Origin: CAYJAZ01 sp964369185
Lineage (GTDB): Bacteria; Desulfobacterota; Desulfovibrionia; Desulfovibrionales; Desulfovibrionaceae
Length of the DNA: 5,388 nucleotides
Direction: 5' to 3'
Assembly (NCBI GenBank): GCA_964369185.1
Contig: CAYJEN010000094.1
Span: 1-5,388, forward strand
Notes under the pieces: model-generated
Told to the model about the DNA's origin: nothing
The model's input: only the letters and a program-made list of their open reading frames with translations
Databases searched by the model: none
Made by a program: the position numbers and the translations under genes
Part shown: positions 1 through 5,383 of the stretch, piece after piece
How positions within the stretch are numbered: the stretch's first letter is position 1
Layout: every line of letters begins with the position of its first letter

Positions 1-1391
1 ATTTTTTCATCTGACCATGAACGAGCATAGAGTCTTTCTTTACGAACTTTCTCATCAGAATACACGCAGACTGTTTTATAATTATTTTCTTCTGAATCTA
101 TAAGTGATGATGACGTTGTTTCAAAGTAAAGAGGAATTTCAGCAAAAGCTTTTGTAACTGCTTTTTCTTCGCATTTTTCAAAGAAGTTTACCATTGCTTT
201 ATAGACTAAAGGATGAATTATTTTTTCTATTCTTTGACGTTTTTCATCATCTTTAATAAGTTCTGAAAGTACAGTTTTATCAATTGCGCCTGTATTTGTA
301 AGAATATCTACACCAAAAATTCTGCTAAGTAGGAATGTTCCTGCTCCATCTTTTTCATAGAGTTCTTGAACATAAGAATCTGCGCTAAAAGTTGGGTATC
401 CTTTTTCTTTAGCTAAATCTAAAAGTAAAGACTTCCCTACTCCTGTGCTACCTGTGACTATATACTTTTCTGTTTGTGATTGAAGTCTATCAATACAAAA
501 CTTCATATCGTCAGGCATTGGACAAGTTATATCAATTTCTTCACCGCTTAGAGGTTGAGTAAAACTAATTTTCCAAGCGTGCAGCATTTGTCTTTGAGCT
601 ATTTCTTTTAGACTGCTGGGAACTTCTTTTGTAAGGCGTGCTGGATATGTTTTATCTCCCCAAAGTGGAAAACCTGTATGGGATAAATGTACTCTAATTT
701 GATGTGTTCTGCCTGTATGAATACGAACAGCAAGTAAAGCAAAATTTCTAGCGGTATCAGCTAAAAGAGTATTATACTCCGTTAAAGCGTACTTACCATT
801 TTTCTTTACAGCCATTTTAGTTTTATTTGTTTCATGACGTCCAATCGGCAGTTCAATCGCTTGTTCTAATTGTGGAACATTATGCACAAGCGCAAGATAT
901 TCTTTCTTAACTTCTCTATTTGCAAATAAATCACTTAATGCTCTTCTTGCTTTATCGTGTAGGGCTATAACTAAAATTCCGCTTGTATCTTTATCAATTC
1001 TATGAACTATACCAGGACGTAGACCTTCCATTTCTCCTATTGAAGGGAAATGAGATAATAAAATATGTACAAGCGTACCCTCTTCTTGGCTTGCAGATGG
1101 ATGTACTGTTAAATTTGGTGGTTTATTAATAATAACATAGTCATTATCTTGATAAATTATATTTAACTCCCCTGCTTCTGCTTTAAGTTCACATTTTAGA
1201 ACACTTTCTGTATAAGTAACAATATCGTTTCTTTTAACTTTATAGTCAGCTTTAACTTCTTTCTCATTAACTAAACAAAACCCACCTTCAATAGCTTTTT
1301 TTGCTTGTGCTCTGGAGATATCTTCTCTTTCAGCTATAAAAGCATCAAGTCTTTGTTTCTTATTATCTTCACATGTGTATGTATTTATCAT
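1..1391 (-). CDS. RluA/RluD-family pseudouridine synthase fused to dephospho-CoA kinase (3' end outside window)
   Basis: Two enzymes in one unbroken frame of 463 visible codons. Residues about 12-65 resemble an S4 RNA-binding domain. About 75-290 is a pseudouridine synthase with the catalytic motif HRIDKDTSG (130-138, Asp133 the expected nucleophile) and GRTHQIRVHL (227-236), typical of the RluA/RluC/RluD group that isomerises uridines in 23S rRNA. About 309-463 resembles dephospho-CoA kinase (CoaE), which phosphorylates the 3'-OH of dephospho-CoA in the last step of CoA synthesis: P-loop TGSTGVGKS (313-321), SADSY with Asp338 matching the conserved DAD motif, HP at 393-394, AEIPLYFE (417-424) and the start of the lid (KERLYARS, 451-458). 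Roughly 40-60 C-terminal residues should lie beyond the left edge. The ATG is supported by GGAGG eight bases upstream. I see no stop or frame break between the halves, so this is a fusion rather than two genes. The rRNA target site cannot be told from sequence alone. Confidence 0.9.
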   Translation of the reverse strand, partial: MINTYTCEDNKKQRLDAFIAEREDISRAQAKKAIEGGFCLVNEKEVKADYKVKRNDIVTYTESVLKCELKAEAGELNIIYQDNDYVIINKPPNLTVHPSASQEEGTLVHILLSHFPSIGEMEGLRPGIVHRIDKDTSGILVIALHDKARRALSDLFANREVKKEYLALVHNVPQLEQAIELPIGRHETNKTKMAVKKNGKYALTEYNTLLADTARNFALLAVRIHTGRTHQIRVHLSHTGFPLWGDKTYPARLTKEVPSSLKEIAQRQMLHAWKISFTQPLSGEEIDITCPMPDDMKFCIDRLQSQTEKYIVTGSTGVGKSLLLDLAKEKGYPTFSADSYVQELYEKDGAGTFLLSRIFGVDILTNTGAIDKTVLSELIKDDEKRQRIEKIIHPLVYKAMVNFFEKCEEKAVTKAFAEIPLYFETTSSSLIDSEENNYKTVCVYSDEKVRKERLYARSWSDEK

Positions 1392-1399
1392 TTTACTTG

Positions 1400-1404
1400 C
1401 CTCC
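1400..1404 (-). promoter_or_regulatory. Shine-Dalgarno GGAGG for the pseudouridine synthase/CoaE fusion
   Basis: GGAGG on the minus strand, eight bases before the ATG, fixes the start at 1391. It lies just downstream of the intergenic stem-loop and within a CTCCGAAGG-type sequence that is partly repeated at the right end of the window. Confidence 0.75.
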
Positions 1405-1422
1405 GAAGGGCTACTATAAAGT

Positions 1423-1464
1423 TAGGGGGAAACCGCGTCTTTGAAAAACGTGGTTTTCCCCCTA
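1423..1464. other. Intergenic stem-loop (terminator-like or RNA processing/attenuation structure)
   Basis: The left arm TAGGGGGAAACCGCGT (1423-1438) pairs with ACGTGGTTTTCCCCCTA (1448-1464). This gives a 16-bp stem with one bulged T and one G-T wobble, and a nine-base loop. The stem is long and GC-rich in an otherwise AT-rich 104-bp gap between two genes read in the same direction. No run of Ts follows the stem on either strand (TAACTTTATAG on the minus strand, TCTAGTATAAATC on the plus), so it is not a textbook intrinsic terminator. It could reduce read-through into the fusion gene or protect an mRNA end. Confidence 0.6.
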
Positions 1465-1495
1465 TCTAGTATAAATCAATTATTTTTTACAAAAA

Positions 1496-2419
1496 TTATG
1501 CGTTTAATTCTTTAAGTTCTTTAAGCATTTTAGGTAGTTCTTCTGCCATATTTTCATCAGAGAACTGGCAAGTTCCAACTACTTTATGTCCGCCGCCGTT
1601 ATATTTTAGCATAAGTGAACCAACGTCTACTTTACCGCTACGATTGATTACACTATATCCTACGGCCGCTGAACAGCCTTTTCCGCCACGTCCGCTTACA
1701 ATCCAAGCTGATACACTTTGTTCAGGGTAAAGGCTGTAAATGATGAAGCGATTGCCTGCAAAGATGGTTTCTTTGCCACGTAGGTCTGTAATAGCTATTG
1801 TATCTTCGATAACAGTGTTTTCTTTTACCATTTCGATGAATTTTCCGCTTTGCTCATTGTAGAGTTCAACACGTTCTTGAATGTCTGGTAAAGACATAAT
1901 TTCTTCGATAGGTTTAGATCTGCACCAGTCAACTAATTTTTCCATAAGTTGATAGTTGCTGATTGTAAAGTCGCGGAAACGACCTAAACCTGTACGTGGA
2001 TCCATGATAAATCCAAGAAGAATCCAAGGATATTTTTGTGGATTTAAGATTTCATCGATAGTTAAATCAGCTGAATCTACTTTATCAACACCGGCTAATA
2101 GTTCATCAAAGTCAGGGAATCTTTCTTTTCCGCCGTAATAGTCATAGATAACGTGAGCAGCACTAGGGCAAGGACGGCTATCACCTTCAAATTTATGAGT
2201 AAAAGCATTTCTTTCTAATTCACTTGAGTGGTGATCGAACCATAAACCACAACCTTCTACATAAGGAACATTTGCAAGGCAGTCATTAGAAGTAACTTCT
2301 ACAAGTCCATCTTGTAGGTCTTTTGGGTGTGCAAAAGTCCAACTATCAATAATACCAGCTTCTTTTAAGAATACCGCACAAGCAAGTCCATCAAAGTCAG
2401 AACGAGTAATTAAACGCAT
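1496..2419 (-). CDS. DHH/DHHA1-family phosphoesterase (exopolyphosphatase-like)
   Basis: A complete 307-residue protein. Its N-terminal DHH domain carries the metal ligands SDFDG (7-11; Asp8, Asp10), FDHH (61-64) and DKVDSAD (112-118; Asp115 or Asp118). The C-terminal DHHA1 part carries GGGH (275-278), the usual substrate-binding signature. The family uses two Mn/Mg ions to cut phosphoester or phosphoanhydride bonds. Members include RecJ, the NrnA nanoRNase, cyclic-dinucleotide hydrolases and family II pyro/polyphosphatases. Proteins of this length and style are commonly named exopolyphosphatase in Desulfovibrio-type genomes (from memory), but the motifs do not decide between polyphosphate and short nucleotides. 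No signal peptide or membrane segment is seen, so it is probably cytoplasmic. It starts 26 bases after the stop of the AICAR formyltransferase gene, behind an AAGGAG site, and is probably in the same transcript. Confidence 0.88.
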   Translation of the reverse strand: MRLITRSDFDGLACAVFLKEAGIIDSWTFAHPKDLQDGLVEVTSNDCLANVPYVEGCGLWFDHHSSELERNAFTHKFEGDSRPCPSAAHVIYDYYGGKERFPDFDELLAGVDKVDSADLTIDEILNPQKYPWILLGFIMDPRTGLGRFRDFTISNYQLMEKLVDWCRSKPIEEIMSLPDIQERVELYNEQSGKFIEMVKENTVIEDTIAITDLRGKETIFAGNRFIIYSLYPEQSVSAWIVSGRGGKGCSAAVGYSVINRSGKVDVGSLMLKYNGGGHKVVGTCQFSDENMAEELPKMLKELKELNA

Positions 2420-2425
2420 TGTTTA

Positions 2426-2431
2426 CTCCTT
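2426..2431 (-). promoter_or_regulatory. Shine-Dalgarno AAGGAG for the DHH phosphoesterase gene
   Basis: AAGGAG lies six bases before the ATG at 2419, inside the 26-bp spacer after the upstream stop codon. The strong site and the lack of any promoter-sized gap support translation from a shared mRNA. Confidence 0.8.
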
Positions 2432-2445
2432 ATATAAAATAATTC

Positions 2446-3723
2446 TTAGTGTTTAAAAGATCTTTGAGCTGTAAATACCATAGCACATTGTGGTGCTGCT
2501 TCGTTACAAGCTTGAATAACTTCATAATCACGAACAGAGCCGCCAGGTTGTGCAATTGCTACCACACCTTGAGCTAAAGCTGTGTCTACACCATCTCTAA
2601 ATGGGAAGAAACCATCAGAAACCATTACAGAAAGTGGAAGTCCACCTTTTGCTGCTTTTGTTTTATCCTGAATTTCAGTTAACTTCGCTGACCAATCATT
2701 ATCACATAAGGCTTTTAATTGCAACTCATACAATGACATATTATACAATTCAAAGCAAATTGTATCTGCAAATTTTGTATATGCTTTATGAATTGCAAGT
2801 TCTACGCAACCAACACGGTCTTGTTCACCTGTTCCAATCGCAACAGTTGCACCATTACGAGCAAAAATAACTGAGTTTGATGTAACACCCGCTTCAACTG
2901 CCCAAGCAAATAATAAATCTTCTGCTTCTTGTTTGCTAGGTTTACGAGCAACAGTTTCTACGCCTTCTTTATTTTTTCCGCTTGCAGGAACAAAGTCATC
3001 AACAGTACGAATTCTATTCACAAATGATTGTTGAAGAACTAATCCGCCGTCAGCTAAAGATTTAATATCTAAGAAAGGAGTTCCGCAATATTTTTCAAGT
3101 TCGCCTAATTGTGGAAGTTCTAAAATTCTGAGATTTTTTCTTTTTGCCAGAATTTCTAAAACTTCTGCTTCGTATGATGGAGCTGCAACAACTTCAAAGT
3201 AAGAAGATGCTAAAAATTCAGCACTTTCTTTATCTAAAGGTCTGTTCACAACTACTGCGCCGCCAAAAGCAGCAATACGATCACAGTAGAAAGCTTTTTG
3301 TAATGCATCGAATAAGGAAACGTCAGACCAAGCAGCACCTGATGGATTATTATGTTTTAGAATAATTGCCGCCGGTTTTGCTGTGAGATATTGAAGAATA
3401 TTTACACCATTATCAACGTCGGTAAGATTTGTTTTACCAGGGTGTTTACCAGCTTGAAGCATTTGTGCCTCTGTAAGCGCTGAAACTATGCCTTGATTCG
3501 GTTTTCTGTATTCTTTGCCATCAATATTGATATTTCCCTCTACGCACTCGTAGAGAGCCGCTGGTTGATCAGGATTCTCACCATAGCGAAGACCGCGTTC
3601 TTCATTATCAATATTCCAAGTACGTTTTTTATAGACAAGTTTAGTATCACCAAATTGCACAGTTAATTCTTGTGGAAAATCATCTTGAACTATTTTGTGG
3701 TACATATTCTTAATGTCTGACAT
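2446..3723 (-). CDS. purH: AICAR formyltransferase (PurH transformylase domain only)
   Basis: A complete 425-residue protein that transfers a formyl group from 10-formyl-tetrahydrofolate to AICAR, the penultimate step of de novo IMP synthesis, in the cytoplasm. Motifs in order: LRYGENPDQ (45-53), KHNNPSGA (123-130, with Lys123/His124 matching the catalytic Lys-His pair of bifunctional PurH/ATIC), SNSVIFARNGATVAIGTG (282-299), SDGFFPFRDGVD (369-380), QPGGSVRD (392-399) and the usual end MVFTAQRSFKH. Bifunctional PurH is about 510-530 residues with an N-terminal MGS-like IMP cyclohydrolase domain of about 200. Here only about 45 residues precede RYGENP, so the cyclohydrolase is absent and must be encoded elsewhere. 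The ATG is supported by AAGGA seven bases upstream. The gene follows dnaN with probably ten bases between stop and start. Confidence 0.95.
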   Translation of the reverse strand: MSDIKNMYHKIVQDDFPQELTVQFGDTKLVYKKRTWNIDNEERGLRYGENPDQPAALYECVEGNINIDGKEYRKPNQGIVSALTEAQMLQAGKHPGKTNLTDVDNGVNILQYLTAKPAAIILKHNNPSGAAWSDVSLFDALQKAFYCDRIAAFGGAVVVNRPLDKESAEFLASSYFEVVAAPSYEAEVLEILAKRKNLRILELPQLGELEKYCGTPFLDIKSLADGGLVLQQSFVNRIRTVDDFVPASGKNKEGVETVARKPSKQEAEDLLFAWAVEAGVTSNSVIFARNGATVAIGTGEQDRVGCVELAIHKAYTKFADTICFELYNMSLYELQLKALCDNDWSAKLTEIQDKTKAAKGGLPLSVMVSDGFFPFRDGVDTALAQGVVAIAQPGGSVRDYEVIQACNEAAPQCAMVFTAQRSFKH

Positions 3724-3730
3724 TCTAAAA

Positions 3731-3735
3731 TCCTT
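3731..3735 (-). promoter_or_regulatory. Shine-Dalgarno AAGGA for purH, overlapping the probable dnaN stop
   Basis: AAGGA is seven bases before the purH ATG. Its first two As are also the last two bases of the TAA that best fits as the dnaN stop (minus strand ATATAAGGATTTTAG), which suggests translational coupling of the two genes. Confidence 0.7.
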
Positions 3736-4895
3736 ATATTGTTNNNNNNNNNNNNNNNNNNNNNNNNNNNNNNNNNNNNNNNNNNNNNNNNNNNNNNNNN
3801 NNNNNNNNNNNNNNNNNNNNNNNNNNNNNNNNNNNNNNNNNNNCTTTCAACACCTGTAAAGGTAAATGTAATCTCTTCTGAAGAATAGTGACCTAAAATA
3901 TCAATAAGATTACGTGTTGGGAAAGCAATTCTTTGAATATCACCAGAATATTTGATTTCTAAATGTTCCTGAGCTGAACCAACTTCTTGACCTTGTGCAG
4001 AAAGTTGTAATTCTGTTTCTGATAAGTCAAAGTAAGTACATCTTTCAGTATCATTATTAAAAATCATAATACGATCAAGTGCATTAAGAATTTCTTTTCT
4101 GTTTACTGTAAGAATTGAAGGTGAACCGCTTTTTAATCTATCAAGGAAAGCTTGATGATTAGGATAGTTATAATCTGAACGTACAAAAGAAAGAGTTTCA
4201 GTTCCTTCACTGTTTTTCAAGAAAAGTTTATTATCAGTAAAGTTTACAGATATTTCTTTTGCATCTAACCATTTACGTAATTCTGATGTGTATTTCTTTT
4301 GAAGTAAAAGACCTTTTTCCGGCAAGATATTAGCTATATCATCATTTGTGAAAGTAACTACAGCTAATTGATGTCCATTTAATCCACAGCAATGTATATC
4401 ATCATTAATTTTTTTCATATAGAAACAAGCTAATTGTTCAGCTGTTTCATCATCAGAAATACAAAAATATGTTTTATCTATAATTTCTTGTAAATAATCT
4501 CCTGACCAGAGAACTGCGTTTTCTTCCGGAAATTCATCTAAAGGTTTAAACCAAGTAGAATCCGCTGTAGATAATTTGTAGTGACGTCTTCCTTGCTCAA
4601 TATGGAGTATTCTGCTTGCTTCGTCAAGCTTTAATGTTATGTCACCATTAGGAAGTTTTCTAATCAAGTCAACAAATGCTTTTGCATTAACACCAACATT
4701 ACCTGTTGATTGAACATTTGCATTATAGTTCCCTGTAAATTCAGTTGTAGAATCTGTTGCCATTATTTTTAACGAACTATCTTTAGCTTCAATCCATAAT
4801 GAACGAAGATAAGAAGAGCCGTTTTTTAAAGGTACTATACCTATGGCTTTATTCAATCCATCTATGATATCTTCTTTCTTAAAAGTACTTAACAT
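3734..4895 (-). CDS. dnaN: DNA polymerase III beta subunit (sliding clamp), 3' end interrupted by assembly gap
   Basis: The clamp encircles DNA as a dimer and tethers the replicative polymerase. 350 residues are readable. They match the three-domain clamp fold: domain I about 1-120 (FKKEDIIDGLNKAIGIVP and LWIEAKDSSLKIMATD near the start), domain II about 128-248 (GLNGHQLAVVTF, 171-182, in place of the usual TDGHRLA; SDYNYPNHQAF, 240-250, as the FPDY region) and domain III from about 260 (NRKEILNALDRIMI, 265-278; AFPTRNLIDIL, 324-334). The text stops at FTGVE, where roughly 20-30 residues of a 366-385-residue clamp remain. I place the end at the TAA just left of the Ns because it would give a final ..TI, like the hydrophobic clamp C-terminus. 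This requires a true gap that is a multiple of three rather than 100. The start is supported by alignment with clamp N-termini more than by its weak ribosome site. Confidence 0.93.
3744..3843. other. Assembly gap of 100 Ns
   Basis: Exactly 100 Ns, the customary placeholder for a gap of unknown size. It covers the last codons of dnaN. Any reading frame carried through it is unreliable; in particular, the frame that continues into the purH start with no stop is an artefact of the placeholder length. Confidence 0.97.
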
Positions 4896-4906
4896 AATTA
4901 ATTATT

Positions 4907-4910
4907 TCCT
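4907..4910 (-). promoter_or_regulatory. Weak, distant Shine-Dalgarno (AGGA) for dnaN
   Basis: AGGA stands 11 bases before the dnaN ATG in an AT-only spacer (AATAATTAATT as read by the gene). The core is short and the spacing longer than for the other three genes, so clamp translation may start modestly or depend on the unstructured AT-rich leader. No better in-frame start is seen nearby. Confidence 0.5.
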
Positions 4911-4938
4911 GTAGTTGTTTTAAAAGTGTCTGAACTTT

Positions 4939-4948
4939 TGTTCATAAC
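4939..4948 (+). repeat. Repeat copy TGTTCATAAC (one mismatch)
   Basis: Differs from the consensus TGTTCGTAAC at one base. It lies in the predicted dnaN leader, downstream of the likely transcription start, and is the right half of a GAAC-TTTT-GTTC inverted repeat (4932-4943). Facing the copy at 4978, it forms a convergent pair about 30 bases apart. Confidence 0.5.
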
Positions 4949-4964
4949 TCTGTAAAGTCCCTAA

Positions 4965-4993
4965 AGTATAAGAGATTTTTACGAACAAAGCAA
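4965..4993 (-). promoter_or_regulatory. Predicted sigma70-type promoter of dnaN
   Basis: On the minus strand, TTGCTT (4993-4988) and TATACT (4970-4965) are separated by exactly 17 bases. The -10 box matches TATAAT at five of six positions and the -35 box matches TTGACA at three. Transcription would begin near 4958, leaving a leader of about 63 bases before dnaN. The spacer begins with TGTTCGTAA, a copy of the repeat found elsewhere in this region, which would place a bound protein between the two promoter boxes. Confidence 0.55.
4978..4987 (-). repeat. Repeat copy TGTTCGTAAA in the dnaN promoter spacer
   Basis: On the minus strand it matches the TGTTCGTAAC repeat at nine of ten bases. It begins one base after the predicted -35 box and ends before the -10 box, a typical place for a repressor site. 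Confidence 0.5.
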
Positions 4994-5008
4994 GAACTTC
5001 TATAGACC

Positions 5009-5035
5009 AATAATAACAAAGTATCTGTTACTATT
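5009..5035. repeat. Imperfect inverted repeat
   Basis: AATAATAACA (5009-5018) is complementary to TGTTACTATT (5026-5035) at nine of ten positions, with a seven-base loop. It is AT-rich and therefore weak as a hairpin. It lies just upstream of the predicted dnaN promoter and could be a dyad operator, or chance. Confidence 0.35.
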
Positions 5036-5138
5036 AACAAAAATTATTTTTACTGTTCATTCTGTTCACGAGTTTTCGTTAAATGTTCTATGATTGTTCG
5101 TTCTTCGTTCTCTTGTTGTTCAGGAATTGTTACTAAAA

Positions 5139-5160
5139 TGTTCGTAACTCTGTTCGTAAC
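5139..5160 (+). repeat. Tandem pair of exact TGTTCGTAAC repeats
   Basis: Two identical 10-mers, 5139-5148 and 5151-5160, separated by TC (period 12). They form the right end of the phased TGTTC series and sit directly against the very AT-rich block. An exact reverse copy is at 5279-5288. Confidence 0.75.
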
Positions 5161-5278
5161 TTTTTTAAGAAGATTATTTCTTGCTTTTTAGATGAAAAAT
5201 CGTTTCTTTTAGAAAAATAGCTTTCTTTAATATGTAATTTTCATAAAAAGGGTAGTTTTCTTATGATTTTAAAGTGAA

Positions 5279-5288
5279 GTTACGAACA
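5279..5288 (-). repeat. Exact reverse-oriented copy of TGTTCGTAAC, joined to a palindrome
   Basis: The plus strand reads GTTACGAACA. Its last four bases start the perfect 12-bp palindrome AACAATATTGTT (5285-5296). With the tandem pair at 5139-5160 it brackets the AT-rich block in opposite orientation. Confidence 0.65.
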
Positions 5289-5367
5289 ATATTGTTTTAT
5301 CCTATTGTTATTTCATAGCTTTTAAATGCAACCTAGTATTTGTCTCCGACGGCCAAAGAGGGTGCTA

Positions 5368-5383
5368 TAGGGCTGTCGCCCTA
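5368..5383. other. Small GC-rich hairpin at the right edge
   Basis: TAGGGC-TGTC-GCCCTA, a perfect six-pair stem with a four-base loop, in an abruptly GC-rich stretch that begins with TTGTCTCCGACGGCC at 5340. It may be the start of a terminator or a dispersed intergenic element belonging to the unseen neighbouring gene. The window ends five bases later, so it cannot be assigned. Confidence 0.45.

Noticed and set aside
1468..1492. TATACT (1473-1468, minus strand) with TTGTAA upstream as a promoter for the fusion gene.
   Set aside because: The spacing between the hexamers is only 13 bases, no acceptable -35 box exists at 16-18, and the transcript would start inside the stem-loop.
1956..2138. 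Plus-strand open frame of 60 codons opposite the DHH phosphoesterase gene.
   Set aside because: It lies wholly inside a well-supported gene on the other strand, has no clear ribosome site and no recognisable motif.
2601..3365. Two plus-strand open frames (2601-2870 and 3144-3365) opposite purH.
   Set aside because: Both are antisense shadows of a conserved enzyme; the Gln/Leu/His-rich composition reflects the complementary codons.
3690..3743. Extension of dnaN through the Ns into the purH start region.
   Set aside because: It depends on the gap being exactly 100 bases, which is a placeholder; the tail has no resemblance to a clamp C-terminus and overlaps purH out of frame.
5025..5200. Minus-strand open stretch of about 45 codons ending in a TAA near 5051, reading a Glu/Gln-rich peptide.
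   Set aside because: It has no ATG, GTG or TTG start in a suitable place, is preceded by two in-frame stops, and its composition follows from the repeated GTTC/TTC bases on the other strand. A frame this long is expected by chance in such DNA.
5295..5304. TTTTATCCTA as a DnaA box.
   Set aside because: It keeps TTATCC but differs from TTATCCACA at the last three positions, and no second match was found nearby.
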